From Isohypsibius dastychi (Eukaryota; Tardigrada; Eutardigrada; Parachela; Isohypsibiidae), in the NCBI GenBank assembly GCA_034696485.1, contig JAQIWT010000703.1, positions 1 through 16,140 on the forward strand: a stretch of 16,140 nucleotides of DNA. Reading direction: 5' to 3'. The notes under the pieces were generated by a model, which worked only from the letters and a program-made list of their open reading frames with translations, searched no databases and was not told the DNA's origin. Position 1 is the first letter of the stretch; each line of letters starts with the position of its first letter. Positions 8,127 through 16,140 of this stretch are shown one piece after another. Both the position numbers and the translations under genes were made by a program.

Positions 8127-9185
8127 CATTCGGCGGTCGATCGTCGCCTTACCTTTTCTGCCTGTTTTCACAGGCACTTCACTGGATCGTCTCCCACGAA
8201 ACTGGTTTCACCAACCTCCTACATTACGTCGACGATTTCTTAATTATTGGACAACCAGACTCGAGTGAATGCACCCGCATCATCAGCGATTTCCAACGAA
8301 TATGCAACGCGCTTGGAATACCGTTAGCCACCGATAAAACCGTCGGGCCAGCCACTAATCTTTCTTTTCTCGGGATAACTTTGGATACCGCTGAGTTTAC
8401 CTTGAGTCTGCCGCCCGGAAAACTGCAGGAAATTCAAAACACTCTCCTTTGCTGGACAACTAAAGAGCAGTGTACTCGTACGGAACTCCAAAGTCTCATC
8501 GGGACTTTAATGTTCGCCAGTTAATGTTCCCGCAAGTCGACTGTTTACGCGTCGCATGATCGCCACCTGATCCAAAGGCCGTGCCCTCAGCAGCATCATT
8601 CTGGATGAGAATTTCCACCTTGATCTCGCGTGGTGGACTGAATTCTTGCCGAAATGGAACGGAACAGCATGCTTACTCGATCCACACTGGTCTCCCCCAG
8701 AGTCAACTAAACTCTACACTGATGCTTCTCTGACTATAGGCTGCGCCGGATATTTCAACGGAGATTGGTTTCAATATCGCTGGCCGCCGGAGTTTCTATC
8801 TAAAACTCCTAGCATTGAACTCCGCGAGTTTATCCCGGTACTTATCGCCTGTTCGCTCTGGGGACATAAGTTTACCAAACGCCGTATGGTCCTCTACTCC
8901 GACAACCTCGGCGTCTCTCAAGCCTGGAACAAGCTGGGTTCTTCGAGTGACGCTATTCTGCAGATTATGTGGTTGATTGTTTGGGAAGCATCCATTCACA
9001 ACTTCAACTTAACCATCCGACATGTTCCCGGATGCCAAAATGATCTTGCGGATTCCTTGTCGCGGTTCCAAATGAATCGATTCCGCTCACTCGACCCATC
9101 TGCTTCACCCAACCCTACTCCAATTCCACAGTGTCTGACCGATTCATTTTTACAGGCGTTTCAACCACCACGGCATCTCGACTAA
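8093..9185 (+). pseudogene. Broken reverse transcriptase-RNase H frame of the retroelement
   Basis: The RT part (about 8093-8521) has LPFGGRSSPYLF at 8123-8158 and the active-site YVDD at 8225-8236. The N-terminal half is missing and an in-frame TAG at 8087-8089 marks the end of recognisable RT. The frame meets TAA at 8522-8524. Homology then continues in the next frame (NVPASRLFTRRM) past a second stop, TGA 8568-8570. From there the RNase H frame is open to TAA 9183-9185. The RNase H has acidic residues in YTDAS, SIELRE, YSDN and DLADSLSR, matching the D-E-D-D pattern of the family. One frame loss, one extra stop and the 5' truncation make the polyprotein non-functional. Confidence 0.85.
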
Positions 9186-10093
9186 TGAAGTGTCACATCG
9201 CTGATTCCACGCGAGCTACTTACTCCGCCGGAGAACTTCGTTTCCTACATTTCTGCAGCCAGTCTCGCTCTTCACCGTTGCCAGCATCAGAGTTGACTGT
9301 ATTGAATTTCATCGGAAATTTGTTCGAAAACCGCATCGCCCTCAGCACCGTCAAAGTTTACCTTGCCGCAGTTTCTAATATGCATCATGAGAGATCACTG
9401 CCAAGTCCGATTTCGTCGATCGCCATAAACCACGCGTTACAAGGTTACCAACGACTGTCCGTCTCCAAACCCGATCGCCGGCTTCCCATCACAATATCAG
9501 TACTAACAGCAATTCAACGCAACCTCAGTTGCTCGTCATTCTCTCCATACGAGAAAAGCCTCTTTTCATGCCCTTTCACCATCGCGTTTAATGGGTTTCT
9601 GCGCGCCAACGAATTTACGGCACCTAACAAGACTGGAGCTGCCTCTCGCATCCTGCGGATGTCCGATGTACATTCTTCCGCCACGACTCTCCGACTATGT
9701 CTCCGCAGTTCCAAAACTGACCAATTAGGCAAAGGTCACATCATCCAGATTACGGCCACAGACAACGAAATCTGTCCGGTCCGCGCATTCCGTATCTATC
9801 ATGCTGCACGTACTGCGCGTCATTTCCAAGCAAGTTCCTTGCCCGTACTCCTCTACGAGGACCGCTCTTTCCTCACTGCTAAATCCTTTGCCTCTGCCCT
9901 CCAAATTTGCTTATCAACTGTGCCAAATTCCCATCTCTACAGTTCCCACAGTTTTCGGATTGGTGCTGCCACCACAGCCGCCATAAACGGCAATCCTGAC
10001 TCTCAGATCCAATCTGCCGGACGTTGGGGTAGCATCGCCTACAAGCGGTACATCCGTCAACCCCAACTCCATCATACGCATTCCTTCCGATAA
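9185..10093 (+). CDS. Tyrosine recombinase of the DIRS-order element
   Basis: A 302-residue recombinase that in intact elements inserts the circular DNA copy. The first ATG is at 9185; the frame is open a further 54 bases upstream without an ATG. A SAM-like core-binding N-terminal region is followed by a catalytic domain with Arg in GFLRANEF (residue 140), Lys in RSSKTDQ (177), His and Arg in SHSFRIGAA (255, 258), Trp in GRWG (281) and the nucleophile Tyr in YKRYIR (289). All expected catalytic positions are therefore present, and no stop or frame break is seen. The start overlaps the RNase H stop (TAATG). It is the only intact frame of a dead element, so it could still supply recombinase in trans if transcribed; that is inference. 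Confidence 0.88.
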   Translation: MKCHIADSTRATYSAGELRFLHFCSQSRSSPLPASELTVLNFIGNLFENRIALSTVKVYLAAVSNMHHERSLPSPISSIAINHALQGYQRLSVSKPDRRLPITISVLTAIQRNLSCSSFSPYEKSLFSCPFTIAFNGFLRANEFTAPNKTGAASRILRMSDVHSSATTLRLCLRSSKTDQLGKGHIIQITATDNEICPVRAFRIYHAARTARHFQASSLPVLLYEDRSFLTAKSFASALQICLSTVPNSHLYSSHSFRIGAATTAAINGNPDSQIQSAGRWGSIAYKRYIRQPQLHHTHSFR

Positions 10094-10289
10094 AGACAAC
10101 CCATTCTGGATCATTTGGGGGGATATCTTCTTGTTTGGGGGGTTCAGTTGGCCTGAGGGGCTACGCTGACGTGAGCTCCCGGCTCCAGCGCCTGTCCTTC
10201 TACCACTGAACTCCGCAATCCCGCATTACTGTTCGTTTCGAGCGTAAGCAATTAATACTTGCGTGCTACATATATCGCTCATCGCTCAT
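10094..10289 (+). other. 3' non-coding part of the retroelement
   Basis: This follows the recombinase stop. It contains two GGGGGG runs about 14 bases apart (near 10118-10142), then GC-rich sequence and a small duplication (atcgctcatcgctc). DIRS-type elements carry terminal repeats here, but no partner sequence remains at the truncated 5' side, so boundaries cannot be fixed. Confidence 0.45.
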
Positions 10290-12642
10290 TCATTGTTTAC
10301 AACAACACTTGTCTTTGAACCAAGAAAATGAGCTGCGAATCCATTGCACATCCCAATCAATAAAAAAAAGTGTCAGAAATTTTTTTGTTAGAAAAATAAA
10401 AGAGCGTGCTGAGTATACGTTGCGATACCACAGGAACAATTTTATTCCGAGGAAAGGAACGTCATCAAACAAGGTACTGAGCTGCTGCTGTATGTTGTAG
10501 ATCTTTTCGGACAGTTTTTCTTCAAAATGGGCTCCAAAGTCAGACACACTCAGCAAGTACAAACAAACTGTCGGGAGATCAGCTGAATCGCGACGAGGAC
10601 CAGAACTCCAAACTTCAGGAGATCTCCAATCTTCTCCCGATCGACACCACTGTATTTCTCGTGATTGTAGAACATGTGTAGAAGTTCGACACAACCAACA
10701 ATGTCAAACAGCACCTGGAAACCAGAACCATCTTACAGCCACACTGTCTACGTTTTGATCACATACGGAAAGGGAAAACTGAGCTGTGAAATTTAAGGTA
10801 TCCCGTCATATCGAATAAATGCTGAATTGGACTTATCTTCTTGTGTCTCGCAGGATGCTAAATCAGAGTCAGTGCGTAACATACGCGAAGAGTACACACC
10901 ACTTGCTGCTTTTGGAGTACTATCACCGACACCTCAGACGACCATGGCTATCCCATAAATCAGTTACCCTGAATGGGTAGCGTGCTTTCAATAAGGGTTA
11001 CCCGGGTGACATTCTCCACCCCTGTAATATTTTTACACGTGTGTTCACAGGAGAAGAGTATCAGATTTCACTGCACCTACGGGGCATTCCACACCACGGA
11101 AAGACTTTATTTAATCTGCGAAAATTCAAAAACTGCACCTGATTCTCAATCGCTCTGATTAGGTTTCTCTGGTGCACTTCATGTTTTCACTCATTCTTGT
11201 GACTCTGCACCACACAGGTAAATATCCCCGCTGTCATCACAAAGGCCAGCTCCAGCATATTCGAACCAAAAAGGGTATTGACGTCGATCTCATCGGCGAA
11301 GAGCGAGAAAAGGACCATCATCTTAGCGGAAAGAACCAGCGAGTAGAACAACCACGATAAATAAGCAAGAGGAAGCTATCCAAATCGGCGATTTTTCTTC
11401 TTCGTCCTCCCACCCAAGCGCCACGAATGCTGGACGAGTGTCGTCCCATTGATTTCTCTGACTTCGGCTGTATTCGCCACGACAGTCAGACTGTACTGTA
11501 TTCGCCCCGACATTGGTCAACACATTCGTCCAGTATTACTGTTCACAGTTTATTTTTGGGAAACAGAGAAGCAGATACTGAACTCAGAATTATTTCAAAA
11601 ATTCAAAGATCATTTTGAAAGAACTGTCTTACTCACTTCAAAAAAATTTAAGTTAAAATTCTCGGCTCAAAACAGAGACCATTTACTACTTTTATAAAAG
11701 TCCTGAGTGTTGAGCTTTGAAAAAAACTGTAAAAGTAGCAAGCACCACTGTCAAAGTTGCACCAAGTCTGCAGAAGATTCAACTCATCCGGTTGGATCCA
11801 GTTGTCTGTTCTGTTATCTTGTCCAGTTGGTAACGCTACTGGTTCAGAACCATGCATTGTGTGGCGTAATACTCAGAATCATCAACGCGGACCTGGTCCA
11901 GACACGGTTCGAAACAATCAAGCACAAACAAAACTAAAATAGCAGTTTGAGCTGTTTAGTCAAATTAACCCTTCCCAGCAGTCATATGTCTCTACAGTTA
12001 ACAAGGTGTTGTGGGTCAGATGTTCTGCACATCACTCGGAATAGGTAAGTTACGGGCTCGATCCTCGGTGCGGACAGCTTTTTTGAATTTAACCACATTC
12101 CCGCCGACAGTGGTACCGACATTTACCCCTACCTTGTTGCGTTCACTCAAACGTCATTCGTCACGACAATAGGCCAGTACGAAGGGATTCAATGATTAGT
12201 GTCATGACCAATGTTGTGTCCTATGTTTCCCTTCCGTTTGGGCAGCCGTCAGATCCGGTTCGTTAGTCTTGGCTATATTATTCGCTTGGTCAGGATCGTC
12301 ACACACCGGCACCGACTTTTTCAGCTCCTCTAAGGGATGCAGGTGGAATGAATATTTTTCCTCACAACCATGTCTTTTCATGAAACGTTCCAAAGCCAGC
12401 TCCAGCTGCTCAAATCTGGTTCTGTCCCGGTCCATAAGCAATGCCTCATCTTTGAAATGACGATCAGCGATGAGCACAGATGCGATGAACGCCACGATCG
12501 ATATCAGGTCAGCGATAATCCACAGCACCCACAACTCACTTCCTCCGTAAGATACCAAATACCAATCCAAAAGAGCCGCTTGGAATATCATTATTATAAC
12601 TGTTAAAAATCGCTTTCCAAGCGTTTTCCATATTATGATCAT
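10290..12642 (-). CDS. TMEM121-like multi-pass membrane protein gene, possibly decaying (exon cores 12642-12202, 11375 to about 11205, 10714-10290)
   Basis: Three minus-strand segments, in order, resemble the TMEM121 (CECR6/TMEM121) family by eye. Exon 1 (ATG at 12642) has two hydrophobic helices with ALLDWYLV and LWIIADLISIV, then a charged cytosolic stretch; its donor is unresolved. Exon 2, after acceptor GGATAG at 11376, codes LSWLFYSLVLSAKMMVLF and NMLELAFVMTAGIF. Exon 3, after acceptor TTCCAG at 10715, codes VLFDIVGCVELLHMFY and the helix FGVLVLVAIQLI, meets TGA at 10550-10552, and continues in another frame with DDVPFLGIKLFLWYRN and FIFLTKKFLTLFF, ending at 10290. The frame change near 10555 means a pseudogene, a missed intron or a sequence error. 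TMEM121 proteins are poorly characterised membrane proteins. The 3' end directly adjoins the retroelement. Confidence 0.55.
11376..12201. other. Presumed intron of the membrane gene; no independent gene seen
   Basis: This lies between exon cores 1 and 2 of the minus-strand membrane gene. An exon for part of the cytosolic loop could be hidden here, but none is convincing. A small direct repeat (CTGTATTCGCC twice near 11469-11508) and a tRNA-like promoter motif near 12055 are the only structures noted. Confidence 0.4.
12006..12084 (+). other. tRNA-like pol III promoter motif, possible SINE remnant
   Basis: GGCTCGATCC at 12055-12064 resembles a tRNA B box, within a stretch that folds as a weak T-arm (ACGGG-CTCGATC-CTCGG). 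A loose A-box-like string (gtgttgtgggtcag) lies about 45 bases upstream and a T6 run follows at 12079-12084. The acceptor stem does not pair, so this is not an intact tRNA gene. A tRNA-derived SINE remnant or chance are both possible. Confidence 0.22.
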
Positions 12643-12668
12643 CTTGACTCCAAAGATTTGGAGTCAAG
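12643..12668 (-). promoter_or_regulatory. 26-nt hairpin abutting the membrane gene's start codon
   Basis: CTTGACTCCAAA (12643-12654) and TTTGGAGTCAAG (12657-12668) are exact reverse complements with a 2-base centre. On the minus strand the last stem base immediately precedes the ATG at 12642-12640. In a transcript that extends upstream, this stem would sit directly before the start codon. Confidence 0.6.
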
Positions 12669-12868
12669 CCAGCAAATGCTATTGGGTCTTTAAAAATACA
12701 GCTGGAAAAGCTGTCTTATTTACTGATTAAGAACGGAGATGTACTTGCTACGCTGAAACATGCGAAGCGATCGATAGATGCAAATATGCAGAGCAGCAGG
12801 TATGCAGATGCACAAGGTTGCGGATTTCCTTACTTTCGATAAATGGTGACGTTCAATGTCTTTTAGTA

Positions 12869-12933
12869 CCGGGGAAACCGGGTTTTCTCCCGGTTAGCGC
12901 CCTCTTCCTTAAACTTTTACCCGGTTTCCCCGG
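12869..12933. repeat. 15-nt inverted repeat (CCGGGGAAACCGGGT)
   Basis: CCGGGGAAACCGGGT at 12869-12883 is the exact reverse complement of ACCCGGTTTCCCCGG at 12919-12933, with a 35-base loop. The arms are GC-rich against the AT-rich surroundings. It may be a miniature foldback or part of a dispersed repeat. Confidence 0.7.
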
Positions 12934-13137
12934 CAGATTTTTTGGTTCAGGGAAAAGAAATAATTCTTACCCGGGTAATTAAATTTCACCCTGGAAGATT
13001 GTTAAACCCTGTAATGAAACTGTTTTTGATGTTTGTTCTTGATTTTCATCCAGGGTGCGTGGTCGAACACACTCAGGTAAACCCTGGCTCCTTTTCTGCT
13101 CCGCTCATCCCCGGAGACGTCAGGAAGTAGGAGCGTA

Positions 13138-13200
13138 GTGGGGGGAGGGGGGGGGGGGAGGATTGCTCAGTGTTGGGGGACGGAGGAGCTAAAGAGGGGG
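13138..13200 (+). repeat. G-rich tract with quadruplex potential
   Basis: A run of almost unbroken G (GTGGGGGGAGGGG and onward to about 13161) is followed by GGGGG runs near 13175 and 13196. Four or more closely spaced G-tracts on the plus strand meet the usual pattern for quadruplex formation. The exact run length is also where sequencing error is most likely. Confidence 0.6.
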
Positions 13201-14228
13201 TGTACATGCTGGAAAATTAGGCTCCACGCTTGTTTCTTCTTGGAGTTCAAGCAAAACACGGTTGCTGGTTATAACGAATGGTGACTTCTCAATGGAGGGG
13301 TGAAATTTCCCGGTCTCATCGCAAAGCGTTTCCTGGAAGTTGTATCCCCGACAAGAAAATTAGAAAGTTTCTCTGTCTTTTTGAGTGTAAACCTATCTTT
13401 TATGATAACAAAACTATGAAAAAAAGTTGTTTGAGATTGAGAACATTTTGTGACTTTTCATCGACAATCCTTTTCCCCAACCAAAATTTATCAAGTATAA
13501 CAACAAAAGTGTCGCTCTCATTTACCGCCTTAGCCGAAAAACTCAATTATTGACTATCAAATAGTGATATTTTTCAAAGAACAGGGTTTGGAGACGTTTT
13601 GATCTGCGGTAGAGTGTTTATGATTCCAAGTATTTTTTTAATTTCAAGTTTTAGAGAATTTCCCCAAGAGATCCAGGGAGCTTCCCTTCACTGAAGGCCT
13701 ACCCCCTGTTGAGCGGAGTTGTTTTTTAACGTTGAGTTTCAGTTTTTCGCATTTTTCTAGTAGTTTCATAGTGAAAAAACTGTTTTTTTTCCAAAATTTG
13801 ATTTGTTCTGCTGTAGAAATTAGTTCTTTCAGCGTGCGAAACCTCCATTTTAGAGACAAAAACTCACATCCAGTGCAGAAAAACGATATTTTCTGCAATT
13901 GTTGCAGTGATTTCCTGGAAAAAAACCAATAAAATATTCGCGTAACCAGTGAGGAACGCATCCGTGAGCGCAAACTTTTTTGAGAGTGTTTTTCAAAAAA
14001 ATCCTCACCACTGAAAATTCCTGAAAATCCACCACTGGTCAGAACAACATCCCTAACACCGATCCTTCTCAATAAAAATAGGGACATACACTACTAGTGC
14101 TGGTACATCGCTTTAAAAACGGTCCTAATCGGCCAGGTGCGAGCGTTTTTGAAATCGTTAAACTTTGAGCCAAAATCCTTAAACACGTTTTTCCCCTGGA
14201 CTTTAAATAGTGCTAGGACAACACTCTG

Positions 14229-15516
14229 ATGCTCCGTCGTTGTTGGATTTGCCTTGAGAATGTGACGGGAATTCAGAAGCATACCCTTACTCATGTTAAC
14301 TCGGAGGGGAAGTTTGAGTGTCCATTTTGTTCGGAAGTGTTGATGACGAAGCAGAACGCGAAGGCACATGTCAAGAGATACCATGCATGCGAGGCGGAGT
14401 TGCGGTGTCATTTATGCACGTTTTTTGGCCGGAAAAGCGAGGAACTAGCCCAGCACGTCAAAATCCATGAAAAGGTAAGAACTCTGATTACTCCTGATCT
14501 TCCCCTATAATCAAATTTCATTCCAGAGGAAATTCTTCGAGTGTGACCTTTGTGAGGTGACTGAAACGACTTACGAAAAGCTGCGGAAACACAAGATATC
14601 TGAGCATAATCTGGAGGACAAGACAATCAACGCTGAACCGAATGTCAAAATAAAGAAAGATTGCACATGCGTTTATTGTGGCTTCAAACGCATGCAGCGA
14701 AATTTGGTTGAAAGTCACGCGGGGGAACATCGTGTTGACGGGATGTTTCCATGTCCAACGTGCCAGAAGACTTTTGGGACTTATAAAAAGGTCAGGGAAC
14801 ATCAGAGAACTCATGGACCACGAAACTTCAAGTGCAAAGTCTGTGGTCATGCTGACTACTCACAAGCACGAATGGACGACCATGTGCGAAGACATTCTGA
14901 TGTGGGTTGAAGTTTTTGGTGGGATGATTTGGATTTATAGCTGATTTTGATTTCAGCCAGATGAAGAGTGCAAAGATTGTGGAAAAATGTTGCGTACCAA
15001 AACCGCACTGAGATCTCATCGGATCACACATCATAACGAGCAACCGAAGAGGAAAGCTGTCAGGACGCCTGAGACCTATAGGTACAAGAAGAAGTTCGAC
15101 AAATATTTCTACAAGTGCGTGGAATGCACGGTTGGATTTGATGAGCGGAATATGTTCGTCGAACATCTTGATTCAAGTCATCCGAAAATCTCCAAGTTGT
15201 CGTTTCCGGAGCTGAATTTCCCGATACGGAATGTCGATGCATTCAAGTGTCAACGTTGTCCACGTGTTTTCATAACTGAAGATCAGAGTTTGGAGCATCA
15301 GCGGAAAAGACATCCGGAAACTATAGTTGCGGCGAACTCTGAGGATGGCGAGGAGGGGGAGCTGGAGTTCAAGGACAAATCGCGTCCCAAAATGATCTCT
15401 TATGAAGCCCATTGGTGTGAAATGTGTGAGGCGCATTTGCCAAACCGGCAGCGTTTTTGAAGCATGTCAAAACTGACCATCCTGATTATCATGAAGTTTT
15501 GATGACGCCACTGTAA
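14229..15516 (+). CDS. C2H2 zinc-finger protein, copy D (exons 14229-14474, 14527-14901, 14957-15516), last finger frameshifted
   Basis: The most complete family copy in the window. Exon 1 starts at an ATG immediately before the first finger, with a stop (TAG 14214-14216) upstream in frame. It codes 82 codons and three fingers (RCWIC, FECPFC, LRCHLC). Introns are 52 nt (GTAAGA..TTCCAG) and 55 nt (GTGGGT..TTTCAG), and all exons join in phase 0. Exon 2 has fingers 4-7 and exon 3 fingers 8-11. The last exon is 560 nt against 561 in A and B. In the HWCEMC finger the DNA reads tgtgaggcgcatttgcc where A has tgtgggactgcgttttcc, so the frame is lost and translation stops at 15458-15460. The lost tail (FLKHVKTDHPDYHEV..) is preserved downstream in the old frame to 15516. 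The product keeps ten fingers. It is otherwise very similar to copy A. Confidence 0.88.
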
Positions 15517-15671
15517 GAATCTTGATTTTGCTTTTGTTTCTTCTTGTTCAGTGAGATATCTAAGCAGCCATACATTGAGTGATACGAGTATCAAATGCAA
15601 ATATGAAAATATGAACTTTTCGGACCTATAACGTACGTTTGAATATACGATGGTAAGCTGGCTGTTTCTAC

Positions 15672-15683
15672 GGTCATGGAAGT
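15672..15683 (+). promoter_or_regulatory. Shared 3'-flank motif GGTCATGGAAGT after copy D
   Basis: Fourth identical copy of the 12-mer, 156 bases after the old stop position of copy D and about 95 bases before an AATAAA, so within the predicted 3' UTR. Confidence 0.5.
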
Positions 15684-15777
15684 TTGGATGAATGTATGCT
15701 CGCGTATCGATGCAATGAATTATTATTGATTAATATAGTATAGGGGTATATGAATACAATAATGCTGCGTTTGACTG

Positions 15778-15783
15778 AATAAA
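15778..15783 (+). promoter_or_regulatory. AATAAA polyadenylation signal of copy D
   Basis: AATAAA in gactgaataaagacc, 262 bases after the old stop position of copy D. It is the first such signal downstream on this strand. Confidence 0.5.
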
Positions 15784-16140
15784 GACCGGTTTTCGGTTGT
15801 GACAATTCTGCCTGCCTCTCAGCTGTATTAGAGCATGCAAATTCGTATTGAATATTAGTCATCCTTTACCGCAGTTAAAGTGTTGATGCATGCCAGTTCT
15901 GTTGTTAGCGTGCAGAACTGAGCTGTACTGGGAGGTTTTTCTGTAGGGTTTTTGGATCTATCTTTCAATGTGGTAAAATATTAATTCAGCAAGGTAGGGC
16001 ACCACGGTCGAGCCAATCAGGGCTGTGGGATTCCTCCAAACTTGACACGCTCGTTTCATTGTGGAACGTAAAGTTAGCAGGAACTGTAAAGTTAGTGTGC
16101 ACTCAGTAAAGGAAGCTATTTGTCTTCAATTTCGACATAC

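Larger units (their letters stand above)
8093..10300 (+). mobile_element. Truncated DIRS-order tyrosine-recombinase retrotransposon
   Basis: Three retroelement domains follow in order on the plus strand: reverse transcriptase (from its middle), RNase H, then a tyrosine recombinase. Carrying a recombinase in place of a DDE integrase is diagnostic of the DIRS order. RT-RH followed by recombinase, with no methyltransferase-sized gap, is closest to the Ngaro arrangement as I know it. The gag region and the first half of the RT are absent. No terminal repeats could be matched because the 5' end is missing. The right edge is uncertain, between the recombinase stop (10093) and the membrane gene's last codons (10290). 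An AATAAA at 10359 may be a signal for the element or chance. The copy cannot move by itself because the RT is broken. Confidence 0.85.
12669..14228. other. Gene-poor spacer before copy D
   Basis: The spacer holds a 15-base inverted repeat, a palindrome TTACCCGGGTAA at 12967-12978, a G-run and, from about 13400, AT-rich sequence with many A and T runs. A minus-strand ATG frame of 147 codons (14087-13644) is open across the AT-rich part. Its composition (rich in Lys, Phe, Ser and Leu) looks like translated AT-rich DNA, and I do not support it as a gene. Confidence 0.4.
15517..16140. other. 3' flank of copy D and unassigned sequence
   Basis: The sequence matches the copy A flank up to about 15730, interrupted by about 90 extra bases in D before the shared motif. 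After 15790 I see no gene. Small items are an 8-base inverted repeat (CAGTTCTG at 15894-15901, CAGAACTG at 15913-15920), a CCAAT string near 16012, and GTAAAGTTAG occurring twice near 16067-16094. Confidence 0.4.

Noticed and set aside
8029-8268. 79-codon plus-strand frame in the RT region
   Set aside because: The RT motifs LPFGG and YVDD are in a different frame of the same DNA; this is a shadow.
11323-11523. Minus-strand 66-codon frame with a hydrophobic end
   Set aside because: The hydrophobic part is an out-of-frame reading of the membrane gene's exon 2. The other frame, starting after acceptor GGATAG, fits the TMEM121 motifs better.
11427-11942. Several overlapping plus-strand frames of 60-80 codons
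   Set aside because: No splice structure, motifs or composition supporting coding; they lie in the presumed intron of the minus-strand membrane gene.
13644-14087. 147-codon minus-strand ATG frame
   Set aside because: Its composition is that of AT-rich DNA, with no domain, leader or splice evidence; kept only as a remark in the spacer entry.
1-16140. CRISPR array, operon or prokaryotic defence island
   Set aside because: No regular direct repeats with spacers and no prokaryotic gene packing; spliced eukaryotic genes throughout.

Overview
This is a eukaryotic, invertebrate-type nuclear window. Coding is split by short introns (52-144 nt) with GT..AG ends, 3' ends carry AATAAA signals, and the content is animal: C2H2 zinc-finger proteins, secreted cysteine-rich proteins, a multi-pass membrane protein and a tyrosine-recombinase retrotransposon. 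The compact introns and lineage-specific secreted proteins would fit a small ecdysozoan such as a tardigrade, but that is a guess; nothing in the sequence fixes the species.

Layout. (1) 11-3190: two tandem plus-strand C2H2 zinc-finger genes, copy A (5' end outside the window) and copy B. (2) 3588-5422: a head-to-head pair of secreted cysteine-rich proteins, one per strand. Each has a 40-nt first exon coding a signal peptide and a second exon with two copies of an eight-cysteine 'GC...WCYTQ' module. (3) 5513-5710: a foldback with perfect 44-nt inverted arms. (4) 5931-6466: copy C, a dead last-exon fragment of the zinc-finger family. (5) 7052-7621: a small secreted ten-cysteine protein. Its 3' end converges on the last exons of a minus-strand gene (7705 to about 8126). 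(6) About 8093-10300: a 5'-truncated DIRS-order retrotransposon (RT, RNase H, tyrosine recombinase). Its RT is broken, its recombinase frame is intact, and its broken end lies in the minus-strand gene. (7) 10290-12642: a minus-strand multi-pass membrane gene that I match by eye to the TMEM121 family, with a frame break near its 3' end. (8) 12643-14228: mostly non-coding, with hairpins, a G-run and AT-rich DNA. (9) 14229-15516: zinc-finger copy D, complete at its 5' end but with a 1-nt frame loss in its last finger.

The region looks like an accessory neighbourhood of recent local duplication and decay. One eleven-finger family is present in four states: apparently intact where visible (A), intact frame with damaged fingers (B), dead fragment (C) and frameshifted (D). 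A and D, at opposite ends of the window, resemble each other more than either resembles B. No pathway links the genes. The most distinctive item is the divergent WCYTQ pair, whose function I do not recognise.
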